Part shown: positions 17,898-26,550 of the stretch, piece after piece | Layout: each line of letters begins with the position of its first letter | How positions within the stretch are numbered: position 1 is the first letter of the stretch | Origin: Bacillota bacterium | Lineage (GTDB): Bacteria; Bacillota; Clostridia; Christensenellales; Aristaeellaceae | DNA: 64,000 nt | NCBI GenBank assembly: GCA_023425025.1 | Contig: JAFADG010000024.1 | Location: 206,316 to 270,315, forward strand | Direction of reading: 5' to 3' | Notes under the pieces: model-generated | Told to the model about the DNA's origin: nothing | The model's input: the letters and a program-made list of their open reading frames with translations, nothing else | The model's database searches: none | Program-made: the position numbers and the translations under genes

Positions 17898-17954
17898 ATT
17901 TAAACGATTAAATATCCAAAGAATTAGCAGTGCAACACATTTAAACGATTATAT
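17898..17954 (+). promoter_or_regulatory. Two LacI-type operators behind the promoter
   Basis: ATTTAAACGATTAAAT (17898-17913) is a near-palindrome centred on CG, the hallmark of LacI/GalR operators. ATTTAAACGATTATAT (17939-17954) repeats it 41 bp later. Both lie just downstream of the -10 box, suited to repression. No LacI-family gene is in the window, so the regulator would be encoded elsewhere. Confidence 0.6.
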
Positions 17955-18050
17955 TTAAGCAATTGCTCATTCCCTAAAGGCAAAGAGGACAGCCACTGGC
18001 GGCCATTACGCAGCAACAGACGCAAAACCAAAATACAGGATGGATCGTGT

Positions 18051-19964
18051 ATGAAGTGTGCAAAAGCTCTGCCCCTGAAAAGCATCAGCTTAACGGAAGG
18101 CATATTGCAAGGAATGCAGAAGCTCGTAAAGGAAAAGGTGCTGTCCTATCAATGGGAAGCTTTGCATGACCGGGTTGCAGGTGCAGCCAAGAGCCATTGC
18201 ATCGAGAATTTCCGCATTGCGGCCAGGCTGTCCGCGGGCGAGCATTACGGCAATATCTTTCAGGACAGTGACTTGTACAAGTGGCTGGAAGCAGCCGCCT
18301 ATTGCATCGAAGTATTTCACGACCGTGAGTTGGAAATGCTGGCCGATGAAGCATGCGATCTAATCGGGAAAGCCCAGGGTATCGATGGCTATATCAATAC
18401 CTATTATACGATCAAGGAACCGGGCCTGCGGTTTACCAACTTGCAGGAAGGTCACGAGCTATACTGCGCCGGTCACCTGTTCGAGGCTGCCACGGCCTAT
18501 TACAAGGCAACCGGAAAAAGGCAGATTCTTGATACTGTCTGCCGCTTTGCCGATTACCTGACAACGGTATTCGGCATGAAAGAAGGCCAGATTCCCGGAT
18601 ATCCCGGACATCAGGAAGTGGAAGTCGGCCTGGTAAAGCTGTATGAAGTAACCGGCAATGCCGCCTATCTTGATCTGGCGAACTACTTTATTGCCCAACG
18701 CGGTAAAGAGCCGCTATATTTTTCATTGGAACGAAACAGGCCCGAATTCAAGGATATCTTCAATCTTCCTGTCATTGCGGAGCGGACGTACGCCCAGACC
18801 CACGCAGCGCCGGTCCACCAAACGGAAGCGGTGGGTCATGCGGTGAGGGCATTGTATATGTATAGCGCCATGGCTGACCTGGCAAGGCTGAAGGAAGAAC
18901 ATGCGTTGAAGGAGGCCTGTGAAAAACTCTATCATAACGTCACACAGCGGCGCATGTATATCACAGGCGGTGTGGGTTCTACCCAGTATGGCGAAAGCTT
19001 CACCACGGATTTTGATCTGCCCAACGACACCATTTATGGTGAAAGCTGCGCATCGGTAGCGCTGATGATGTTTGCGTCGCGCATGGCCTCCCTCACAGGA
19101 AACGGGACGTACTACGATACGGTGGAACGGGCGCTTTTCAATCAGGTGCTGGGGGGCATCGCGCAGACAGGTACGGAATTCTTCTACGTGGGGCCGCTTG
19201 CTGTCCATCCATCCAATTGCCACTGCAACCCGGGTTTGCGGCATGTGAAACCGGTCCGGCAAAAATGGTTTGATTGTGCCTGCTGTCCCACCAATATTGC
19301 ACGTACCATCATGAGCATTGGCAACTACGCTTTCAGCGCCGCCAGTGACACACTGTTTATCCACATTCCACTAGCCTCCAGAATACAGACAGACGCCTTT
19401 TCCCTGGAGCTTGCGACGCAGTACCCCTTTGGCAACACACTTGCTATCCAGGTTTCAGGGCAAACGCAGAATGTCGCCATCCGGGAGTCCGGGGTTGCGC
19501 CCATCAAAGCTTTGCAAATCAACGGAAAAGAACAATCTGTTACAGCCCAAAATGGCTACCTTCATTTGTCCTCGCTGCAGCCCGGCGATGTCATCCAGGT
19601 GACATATGACCTGAAGCCAAGGTATGTGGTGTCCCATCCAAAAGTAGTCGGCAATGTGGGCAAAGCCGCTGTCATGCGGGGGCCGGTAGTCTACTGTGCA
19701 GAGCAGGCGGATAATGGCGAAGGCATCGCATGCCTTAGGCTCCCCCATACCGCTGATTTCCAAGAAGCGAAAGCATTTGGGGGCAACGGAACCGTCGCGC
19801 TTGCAACCAGGGGAGCAAAGGCAGCCTTTGCGGAGAAAGACACACTGTATCAGGATGATCTGCCCGAATGGAAAGAAAGTGATATCACGCTGATCCCCTA
19901 TTATTTGTGGGCCAACCGCGGCGAAGGAGAAATGCAGGTTTACCTAAACGTCGCACAAGACTGA
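18051..19964 (+). CDS. GH127 beta-L-arabinofuranosidase (DUF1680)
   Basis: A 637-aa protein without signal peptide. The (alpha/alpha)6 catalytic domain spans roughly 20-430, followed by beta-sandwiches. The family uses a cysteine nucleophile in a zinc site: Glu331 and Cys333 in YGESCASV and Cys411/Cys412 in CACCPTN correspond to the Glu and three Cys of characterised GH127 enzymes. They release arabinofuranose from short arabino-oligosaccharides. It is the first gene behind the LacI-type operators; the binding protein of an ABC importer follows after 62 bp, so import and cleavage are coupled. Confidence 0.9.
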   Translation: MKCAKALPLKSISLTEGILQGMQKLVKEKVLSYQWEALHDRVAGAAKSHCIENFRIAARLSAGEHYGNIFQDSDLYKWLEAAAYCIEVFHDRELEMLADEACDLIGKAQGIDGYINTYYTIKEPGLRFTNLQEGHELYCAGHLFEAATAYYKATGKRQILDTVCRFADYLTTVFGMKEGQIPGYPGHQEVEVGLVKLYEVTGNAAYLDLANYFIAQRGKEPLYFSLERNRPEFKDIFNLPVIAERTYAQTHAAPVHQTEAVGHAVRALYMYSAMADLARLKEEHALKEACEKLYHNVTQRRMYITGGVGSTQYGESFTTDFDLPNDTIYGESCASVALMMFASRMASLTGNGTYYDTVERALFNQVLGGIAQTGTEFFYVGPLAVHPSNCHCNPGLRHVKPVRQKWFDCACCPTNIARTIMSIGNYAFSAASDTLFIHIPLASRIQTDAFSLELATQYPFGNTLAIQVSGQTQNVAIRESGVAPIKALQINGKEQSVTAQNGYLHLSSLQPGDVIQVTYDLKPRYVVSHPKVVGNVGKAAVMRGPVVYCAEQADNGEGIACLRLPHTADFQEAKAFGGNGTVALATRGAKAAFAEKDTLYQDDLPEWKESDITLIPYYLWANRGEGEMQVYLNVAQD

Positions 19965-20026
19965 ATCCGCCCGCCAATGGTATCCAATACACAGAGGTGT
20001 ATTAAAAATACAAGGAGGTTTAGGAC

Positions 20027-21364
20027 ATGAAAAAGGGAACGAAACTTCTCAGCCTGGCAGTCGTGCTGGTCATGATGCTCTCCATGGTATCCGGCCTTGG
20101 CGCGCTGGCCGAGGGCCGCGTCACCATCACCTACTCCATGTGGGGCGATGATGAAGAAGTCCGCGTGCTTCAGGAGACCATTGACAAGTTCGAGAGCGAG
20201 CAGGATAAGATTCACGTGGAAATCGTGCAGATCGACCGCGCCGACTACGTTGGCACGCTGAACACCCGCGCCGTCGGCAACAACCTGCCCGACACCGGCA
20301 TCATGGCGGAAGACGCGGTGCTCATGTGGGCCGAGCAAGGCATGCTGGCGGATGTAAGCGACATGTACGCCGCCGGGGAAGCCAAGCCACTGGACAGCCT
20401 GGCATTCACCTATGAAGGCAAGCCCGTGGGCTACTCCGTAGCCAATGAAGTGCTCCTGACCTTCTATGACCGCAAAGCCTTTGCCGATGCGGGCGTCACG
20501 TCGCCGCCCGCCAGCGCCGACGCTGCCTGGGACTGGGATACCTTTGTGGACGTGGCCAAGCAGATGACCTTGGATGTCAACGGAAACAATGCCAAGTCCG
20601 ACAAGTTTGACCCCAACAACATCAAGCGCTACGGCGTCATGCTCTGTCCGGACTTTTGGCAGTTGGAAGTTTGGTCCGTCATGAACGGCGGTGCCTGGTA
20701 CGATGCGAACGGCAACGTGACCATCAACAGCCCGGAATCCATGGAAGCGCTGCAGCGCGTCGCCGACCTGGCTCTTGTGCATCACGTAGCCCCCCAGTAC
20801 GGCACCAACACCGCCACCACCATCGACCAGGATCTGGTCAACGGCAACGCCGCCATGTACATCAACGGCCAGTGGTCCATCGGCGTATGGCTTGGCAAGG
20901 CCAGGGAGACCGACGGCCTGGATTTTGGCGTAGGCGTGCTGCCCTACATGCAGGATAAGGTGACCCTGAACACCGGCGGCGTCAACGTGGCCTTCGCCAC
21001 CTCCAAGCATCCGGCCGAAGCGATGGAATGGCTCAAGTGGTACGCCAAGGAAGAAAACTCCTGGGGCCTTATTCAAAGCGGTATCTGGATGCCGGTACTC
21101 TCCAGTTACTACACCGACGAAGCCCTGACCCACAAATGGGTTGACAATCCCAATTTCCCGCCCTATGATGAGTACAAATCCGCTGTTGTAGACTATGCCA
21201 TGAACAACGCCAAGCCCACCTCCTGGTACTGGGTAAACAGGACGAACCTGTTCAACGACGCGCTCAGCACTATCCTTGCCCCCTGCTGGAGCGGCAATGA
21301 AAAGGTGGCTGACGCCATTACCAAGGGTCTGGATACGCTGAAGGCTGCCAACCAGGGGCTATAA
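20027..21364 (+). CDS. Sugar ABC transporter substrate-binding protein
   Basis: A 445-aa exported protein. The signal peptide MKKGTKLLSLAVVLVMMLS ends at about ALA-E and lacks a clear lipobox cysteine, unusual for a Gram-positive binding protein. The mature part (ITYSMWGDDEEVRVLQETID, FESEQDKIHVEIVQ, YINGQWSIGVWLGKA) is a CUT1 family 1 binding protein. Aromatic residues are frequent, as expected for stacking against sugars. AAGGAGGT precedes the ATG. Permeases follow at 21432 and 22349; arabino-oligosaccharides are the inferred ligand. Confidence 0.9.
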   Translation: MKKGTKLLSLAVVLVMMLSMVSGLGALAEGRVTITYSMWGDDEEVRVLQETIDKFESEQDKIHVEIVQIDRADYVGTLNTRAVGNNLPDTGIMAEDAVLMWAEQGMLADVSDMYAAGEAKPLDSLAFTYEGKPVGYSVANEVLLTFYDRKAFADAGVTSPPASADAAWDWDTFVDVAKQMTLDVNGNNAKSDKFDPNNIKRYGVMLCPDFWQLEVWSVMNGGAWYDANGNVTINSPESMEALQRVADLALVHHVAPQYGTNTATTIDQDLVNGNAAMYINGQWSIGVWLGKARETDGLDFGVGVLPYMQDKVTLNTGGVNVAFATSKHPAEAMEWLKWYAKEENSWGLIQSGIWMPVLSSYYTDEALTHKWVDNPNFPPYDEYKSAVVDYAMNNAKPTSWYWVNRTNLFNDALSTILAPCWSGNEKVADAITKGLDTLKAANQGL

Positions 21365-21379
21365 GTTCAGTTCGATCCG

Positions 21380-21414
21380 TTGGGAATCCGCCTGTTCTTC
21401 AGGCGGATTCCCAA
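21380..21414 (+). terminator. Intercistronic hairpin after the binding-protein gene
   Basis: A perfect 15-bp stem with loop TTCTT fills most of the 67-bp gap and lacks a T-tract. Such hairpins protect upstream mRNA or attenuate read-through so that binding protein exceeds permease. Confidence 0.7.
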
Positions 21415-21431
21415 TCAGATGGAGTGTTGAC

Positions 21432-22352
21432 ATGAAAAGACGATTTCAGCCAGTCTCCAGAATGGCCCGCCAAGAAGCGCGCGCCGCAAAACTGTTTCTG
21501 ATTCCCGCCTTTCTGGGTCTCACGTTCATTACCTATTTGCCCCTGCTATCCGTTTTTCTCCTATCCTTTTTTAAATGGACAGCCATTATGCCCCAGCCCA
21601 TTTTTGTAGGGCTGAACAACTACGTAAAACTCTTCACCAAGGATATGTTCTTTTGGACGTCGGTAAAAGTGACGGTGCTTTATGCGGTGCTGACCGTATG
21701 CATCAGCATGGTCTATTCCGTGGCCATTGCCATGCTGCTCAACCGTAAGGTGCCGGCACGCGGCTTTTTCCGGGCGGTTTTCTACGTTCCCTACATTATC
21801 CCCGCCATGGCCGTATACATGAGCTGGGCGCTTTTGTACAACCCCGACTTCGGTGTTTTGAATGCGTTGCTGGTCCAAAATGGCCTGCCCAAAATGGCTT
21901 TTTTGGTGGACTCCAGGTTCATCATCCCGTCGCTGGCGGTCATCGCCGTATGGGCCAGCGGAAACCTGATCGTTATCTTCCTGGCAGGGCTTACGAATGT
22001 GCCCCGGGTATACCATGAAGCCGCTGAAATCGACGGCGCATCCTTTTGGAAACGTCTGATCCATATTACTTTCCCCTGTATGACCCCCATCATCTTTTAT
22101 AACCTGCTGATGAGCCTGATCGCCAATATGCAGGTGGTTGTCCCCTCGCTGATCTACGCCGGGAGCAACCGCACCACCTACCCCGAATATACCTTCATGT
22201 CCTTCCTCATGTACCGCACGGGCTTTATCAACAACGAAATGAGCTACGCCAGCACCATATCCTTTGTTTTCTTTGTGATCATCGGCGTATTTACGCTGAT
22301 CCTGTTTGCCACCTCCAAGTCATGGCTCTTCTATGAAGGGGGGGACAAATGA
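21432..22352 (+). CDS. Sugar ABC transporter permease (MalF/UgpA type)
   Basis: A 306-aa inner-membrane protein with six predicted membrane segments. It starts with a basic cytoplasmic tail and carries the EAA loop HEAAEIDGASFWKRLIHITFP near residues 195-215. It pairs with the next permease, whose ATG overlaps its stop (ATGA, 22349-22352), which shows translational coupling. Confidence 0.92.
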   Translation: MKRRFQPVSRMARQEARAAKLFLIPAFLGLTFITYLPLLSVFLLSFFKWTAIMPQPIFVGLNNYVKLFTKDMFFWTSVKVTVLYAVLTVCISMVYSVAIAMLLNRKVPARGFFRAVFYVPYIIPAMAVYMSWALLYNPDFGVLNALLVQNGLPKMAFLVDSRFIIPSLAVIAVWASGNLIVIFLAGLTNVPRVYHEAAEIDGASFWKRLIHITFPCMTPIIFYNLLMSLIANMQVVVPSLIYAGSNRTTYPEYTFMSFLMYRTGFINNEMSYASTISFVFFVIIGVFTLILFATSKSWLFYEGGDK

Positions 22353-23203
22353 TGCGCGGCAGCCTGAAAAGTCAAAAGCGCGCGCAGCGGATTGCCGACG
22401 CCGTTTCGCTGGTATTCATCCTCTTCTTTGCCGCGCTGGTGCTGTTTCCCTTATGGTGGATTTTCCGCTCCTCCCTGATGACCAACCCGGAAATCGGCTC
22501 GCTGAACTTCTTCCCCAGCAGATGGATTTTCGCCAACTATATGGAAGCGCTGGGCGTTTTCACTTTTTTTCAGTATTTTGCAAACACCATGTCGATTGTG
22601 CTGCCCTGCGTGGTGTTTGGAACCATCACCGCCGTTTTTTGCGGGTATTCCTTTGCCCGTCTGTATTTCAAGGGCCGGAACTTTGTTTTCGGTTTGTGCA
22701 TCGCCTCGCTTTTGCTGCCGCCCATCGTTACGCTGATTCCCCTGTACATTGTTTGGATCCGCTTTCTTGGGCTGGGCGGCACCTACTGGCCACTGATTCT
22801 GCCATACCTCACCGGCGGCGGCGCGTTCAACATCTTCCTGGTCCGCCAGTTCATTATGACCGTGCCAAGGGAATTGGATGAGGCCGCGAAAATCGACGGC
22901 GCCGGCAGGATGCGCGTGCTCTTGCAGATACTGGTTCCCTCCATCCGGCCGGCCATCATCGTGGTGGCGCTGTTCATATTCATTGGCATCTGGAATGACG
23001 TGCTGCTGCAGACGGTGTACATCTCCGATTCCAGTATGTACACCATCGCCCTGGGCCTTAAAAAATTCTCCGGCTCTTACGGCACCGACTGGAAGCTGGC
23101 CATGGCCTCCACCTGCATGGCCATACTGCCGGGCATTCTCGTATACCTTATCTGCCAGAAGTATTTTGTGGAAGGCATCGTTATGACCGGCATGAAGAAC
23201 TGA
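22349..23203 (+). CDS. Sugar ABC transporter permease (MalG/UgpE type)
   Basis: A 284-aa second permease with six membrane segments and EAA loop DEAAKIDGAGRMRVLLQILVP. The C-terminus YFVEGIVMTGMKN is typical of MalG-type subunits. It ends the operon that starts with GH127; a terminator follows. No ATPase is encoded here, so a shared MsmX-like ATPase is likely. Confidence 0.92.
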   Translation: MMRGSLKSQKRAQRIADAVSLVFILFFAALVLFPLWWIFRSSLMTNPEIGSLNFFPSRWIFANYMEALGVFTFFQYFANTMSIVLPCVVFGTITAVFCGYSFARLYFKGRNFVFGLCIASLLLPPIVTLIPLYIVWIRFLGLGGTYWPLILPYLTGGGAFNIFLVRQFIMTVPRELDEAAKIDGAGRMRVLLQILVPSIRPAIIVVALFIFIGIWNDVLLQTVYISDSSMYTIALGLKKFSGSYGTDWKLAMASTCMAILPGILVYLICQKYFVEGIVMTGMKN

Positions 23204-23230
23204 ATGCCGCAGCAATCCCGACTGTCCTTG

Positions 23231-23263
23231 AACTGCCTGAAGCGTTACGCCCAGGCAGTTTTT
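23231..23263 (+). terminator. Terminator of the GH127-ABC operon
   Basis: AACTGCCTG pairs with CAGGCAGTT and runs into TTTT. Confidence 0.85.
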
Positions 23264-23267
23264 GCTA

Positions 23268-23296
23268 TTGAGCACTTGAACGCATGCAACTATAAT
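23268..23296 (+). promoter_or_regulatory. Promoter of the GH8 gene
   Basis: TTGAGC (23268-23273), 17 bp and TATAAT (23291-23296), directly behind the terminator. Between it and the gene, short motifs such as ATATGTCAT and TTTGTCATGA recur and could be sites for the nearby AraC-type response regulators. Confidence 0.6.
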
Positions 23297-23400
23297 TTCT
23301 GATGGTATATGTCATAAAACAGCCGTTGGCAAGCATCGGATGATATGGTATTGTGCTTGTAATGCCATTTGTCATGATTGGAAAAGGAAGGATATAATTC

Positions 23401-24516
23401 ATGCAGTGTGAAAGTATGAAAAACACCCACAACCTGCTGGCCGATTGCGGCATACCCCAGGCGGATATCGACAAAAGAATCAGCGATGCGTTTCATGCCC
23501 TCTTTCATGACACGCTGGAACGCTTTTATTTCCCGCTGGGTGAGGATACGGGCTTCTTGATGGATACCGGCAATTTCGACGCACGCACGGAAGGCATCAG
23601 CTATGGCATGATGATGTGCGTGCAGCGCGATGAAAAAGAGCTGTTCGACCGCCTGTGGCGCTTTGCCAAGCGGTACATGTGGCAGGAAAAGGGCCCTTAT
23701 CAAGGGTATTTTGCCTGGTCCGTCAAGCCGGATGGAACAAAGAACGCCCAAGGCCCCGCCCCGGACGGCGAGGAATACTTCGCCCTGGCGCTGTTTTTCG
23801 CCTCCAAGCGCTGGGGGGATGGCATCGCGCCCCTTGATTATAGCGTGCAGGCCAGGGATATTCTTCGCCACTGCCTCCACCAGCACGAGCTGGTTCCCGG
23901 CGGCAAACCCATGTGGGAGCCGGAAAACGCGCTGATCAAATTTGTGCCCGGCCTGCCCTTTTCCGATCCATCGTACCATCTGCCCCATTTTTACGAGTTG
24001 TTTGCCAAATGGGCGGATGAAGAGGACCGCCCCTTCTGGCAGCGGGCCGCGGCGCAAAGCCGGGCTTATCTTGACCTCAGCTGCCACAAGGGGACGGGGA
24101 TGGCCCCGGAATACGCCCATTACGACGGCACCCCGGAAACATCCAGGGGCCACGGCGATTTTTACAGCGACGCCTACCGTGTCGCCATGAACATCGGCCT
24201 GGATGCCGCCTGGTTTGGACCGCGCCCTGAATACAAAGCCATCGTTGACCGGCTGCAGGCGTTTTTGCAGGACAAGGAACCGTTTATGACCTACCGCATC
24301 GATGGCACGGTACTTGATACGCCCGCGCTGCACCCGGTTGCCATCATTGCCACCACCGCCGCCGCGTCGCTGGCTACGGGCACGGAATTGTCCAGGGAAT
24401 GGGTCAAACGGTTCTGGCATACGCCGCTGCGCACAGGCGAGCGGCGCTATTACGACAATTGCCTGTACTTTTTCTGCCTGCTGATGCTGGCCGGTCAATA
24501 CAAAATCATCGAATAG
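23401..24516 (+). CDS. GH8 reducing-end xylose-releasing exo-oligoxylanase (Rex-like)
   Basis: A 371-aa enzyme without signal peptide. The inverting GH8 acid is Glu64 in DARTEGISYGMMMCVQ and the base is probably Asp257 in HGDFYSDAYRVAMNIG, matching the Glu70/Asp263 pair described for Rex. Length and the SYGMM block fit Rex rather than endo-glucanases. It removes xylose from the reducing end of imported xylo-oligosaccharides. It has its own promoter and precedes an LplA-type transporter. Confidence 0.88.
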   Translation: MQCESMKNTHNLLADCGIPQADIDKRISDAFHALFHDTLERFYFPLGEDTGFLMDTGNFDARTEGISYGMMMCVQRDEKELFDRLWRFAKRYMWQEKGPYQGYFAWSVKPDGTKNAQGPAPDGEEYFALALFFASKRWGDGIAPLDYSVQARDILRHCLHQHELVPGGKPMWEPENALIKFVPGLPFSDPSYHLPHFYELFAKWADEEDRPFWQRAAAQSRAYLDLSCHKGTGMAPEYAHYDGTPETSRGHGDFYSDAYRVAMNIGLDAAWFGPRPEYKAIVDRLQAFLQDKEPFMTYRIDGTVLDTPALHPVAIIATTAAASLATGTELSREWVKRFWHTPLRTGERRYYDNCLYFFCLLMLAGQYKIIE

Positions 24517-24647
24517 CGAAAATTGTCATCTATAATTTGTCCGGTACATCGTATGGATTCAGCCATTTCTTCCGTTGATAGTTTGTGCTATGCTCATAAA
24601 AAAGAGGCCGCAATGTGCCTCGAAAAGCAATAAGGGAGGAAACTTAC

Positions 24648-26303
24648 ATGCGCAAGCTGGTTACCCTTCTGCTCGTGCTGGCCATGATGGCATCCCTGAT
24701 GTCCATCCCCGCAATGGCCGAAACAAAAGAGGAACCCATTACCGTGACCGTCTTTGCCGGCGAGGCCAGGGACCAACCGACCTCCGACAACAAGATCTTC
24801 AAGAAAATCGAAGAGGAATTCGGCATCAAGTTTGAGTTCGAATTCCTGGCCGGCGACCTTCGCGAAACCCTGGGCATCAAGATTGCGGGCCAGGACTACG
24901 CGGACCTGATGGACGGCGGCAACAGCGAAACGCTGATCGAAGCCGGCGCCCTCATCGACCTGATGCCCTACATCACCCCCGAAAAAACCCCCAACCTCTA
25001 CACTCATCTGGAGCCCTACCTCAAGCGCCTGCTCAATGATGAAGGGCAATTGTTCGTTATCCCCAACTTCGGCCGCTACTACAACACCCAGGACTACGGC
25101 ATGAACTATGTCAACGGTCCCGCTTTCTTCCTACAGAAGAAGGTGCTTGCCTGGGACAATTACCCTGTAATCAAAACCATGGATCAGTACTTTGACCTGA
25201 TCGAGCGCTATGTGGCCGCCAACCCCACCGACGCCAACGGCAACCCGGTAACCGGCTTTGCCATCCTGTGCGACAGCTGGCGCGCCTTCTGCCTCTTTAA
25301 CCCCGTTCAGCACCTGATGGGCCGCCCCAATGACGGCGACGTCATCGTGGACATCAATGACGGTTATAAGACCAGCGCTTACGTGGTTCAGCCTTACGCC
25401 AAGGCCTACTACAAAAAACTCAACGAAATGTTCCACAAGGGCCTCATCTCCCAGGATACCTTCGTGATGAACTACGACCAGTACATCGCCAAGGTTTCCA
25501 GCGGCACAGTGGTGGGCATGTTCGACCAGGCCTGGGATTTCCAGAACGCCACCGACGCCCTGAACACCGCCAAGATGTATGACAGCACCTATCAGGGCCT
25601 GCCCATCGTCTACGATTCCCAGTATGTGGACGGTAAGGAAATTGAGGAGCACTACCTCAACGGTACCGCTATCAACGTCAACCGCGGCTTCGGCATCTCC
25701 GTCAACTGCAAGTATCCCGAGCGCCTGGTCAAGATGATCGACGCCATGCTCAGTGACCAGTGGCAGAAGCTGTTCGCCTGGGGCGTGGAAGGCGAGGACT
25801 ACTATGTAGAGAACGGCCGCATGCTGCGCACCCGTGAGCAGTATGACAACGCTCAAAACGCCGTGTGGCGCAACGCCAACAGCGGCCGGGCGCTGTGGCA
25901 GAGCCTGCCCAAGAAGCAGGGCATCATGGATGACGGCAACTACTGGGATGCCAACCGTCAGCCGGAAATCTACTTCAGCCTCATGAGCGACTATGACAAG
26001 GACTTCCTCAGCCGCTACGGCTACCAGATCCCCCTGGACTTCTTCAACCCACCCATCGAGCTGGCGCCCTACGGCGAAGCCTGGCAGATCGACACCACCG
26101 TCAACCAGGATGCGGATGATGCCAAGATCGCCTTCCAGGATATCCAGCGCCGCGACCTGCCCCAGATCATCATGGCGGATCCCGCCGAGTTCGACGCCAA
26201 GTGGGATGCGTTCGTCAAGAGCGTGGAAGAAATCCCCGTATCCGACTTCGTGGATTTCATGCAGGAGCAAATCCTCCAGCTGGTGGAAAAGAACGCCAAT
26301 TAA
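24648..26303 (+). CDS. LplA-type oligosaccharide-binding protein of ABC transporter
   Basis: A 551-aa exported protein. The signal peptide MRKLVTLLLVLAMMASLMS ends at AMA-E, again with no lipobox cysteine. The mature part (ITVTVFAGEARDQPTSDNKIFKKIEEEFGIKF, DLMPYI, INVNRGFGISVNC) is of the large LplA/family 1 type paired with LplB/YtcP permeases. I use the ATG at 24648 because AAGGGAGGAAAC precedes it; the frame opens 11 codons earlier without a site. The partners are at 26551 and 27553; the GH8 gene upstream suggests xylo-oligosaccharides. Confidence 0.9.
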   Translation: MRKLVTLLLVLAMMASLMSIPAMAETKEEPITVTVFAGEARDQPTSDNKIFKKIEEEFGIKFEFEFLAGDLRETLGIKIAGQDYADLMDGGNSETLIEAGALIDLMPYITPEKTPNLYTHLEPYLKRLLNDEGQLFVIPNFGRYYNTQDYGMNYVNGPAFFLQKKVLAWDNYPVIKTMDQYFDLIERYVAANPTDANGNPVTGFAILCDSWRAFCLFNPVQHLMGRPNDGDVIVDINDGYKTSAYVVQPYAKAYYKKLNEMFHKGLISQDTFVMNYDQYIAKVSSGTVVGMFDQAWDFQNATDALNTAKMYDSTYQGLPIVYDSQYVDGKEIEEHYLNGTAINVNRGFGISVNCKYPERLVKMIDAMLSDQWQKLFAWGVEGEDYYVENGRMLRTREQYDNAQNAVWRNANSGRALWQSLPKKQGIMDDGNYWDANRQPEIYFSLMSDYDKDFLSRYGYQIPLDFFNPPIELAPYGEAWQIDTTVNQDADDAKIAFQDIQRRDLPQIIMADPAEFDAKWDAFVKSVEEIPVSDFVDFMQEQILQLVEKNAN

Positions 26304-26319
26304 CCCACGTCAAAGTTAC

Positions 26320-26351
26320 GGCGGCGGAAGGGAGGCTTCCCTCCCGCCGCC
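26320..26351 (+). terminator. Intercistronic hairpin after the LplA gene
   Basis: A 14-bp GC-rich stem with one mismatch (GGCGGCGG... with ...CCGCCGCC) starts 17 bp after the stop and has no T-tract. It probably stabilises the binding-protein mRNA or reduces read-through. Confidence 0.65.
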
Positions 26352-26381
26352 CAGGGCGTGTACCGGAAACAGTTTTTGAAA

Positions 26382-26485
26382 GCTGCCGAGGCGATTTTTC
26401 CAGCCAGCAAGGCGCAGGACCGAAGGAATAGCAGCGCTATTTCAAGGTCCGGCAACGCAGTTGGATGGAAATAAGCGCCCGGCAG
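26382..26485. repeat. REP-like palindromic intergenic repeat
   Basis: A 104-bp imperfect palindrome. Outer arms CTGCCGAGGCGATTTTTCCA and the complement of TGGAAATAAGCGCCCGGCAG match closely; inner arms GGACC/GGTCC and GGAATAGC/GCTATTTC form further stems. The layout resembles dispersed intergenic repeats. It lies between LplA and its permeases together with the previous hairpin. Confidence 0.6.
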
Positions 26486-26550
26486 ATGGCCAAAAATGTT
26501 TCAAGGGCACGCCCCCTATCATTCCAGCCTGATGGAAGCGAGGTGTTCCC

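Noticed and set aside
19940..21133. A 397-aa open frame on the minus strand, opposite the binding-protein gene
   Set aside because: It lies antisense to a clear binding-protein gene with signal peptide and ribosome binding site; its His/Gly/Val-rich composition is typical of a shadow frame in GC-rich DNA.
25131..26270. A 379-aa open frame on the minus strand
   Set aside because: Antisense to the LplA gene; no ribosome binding site or motif.
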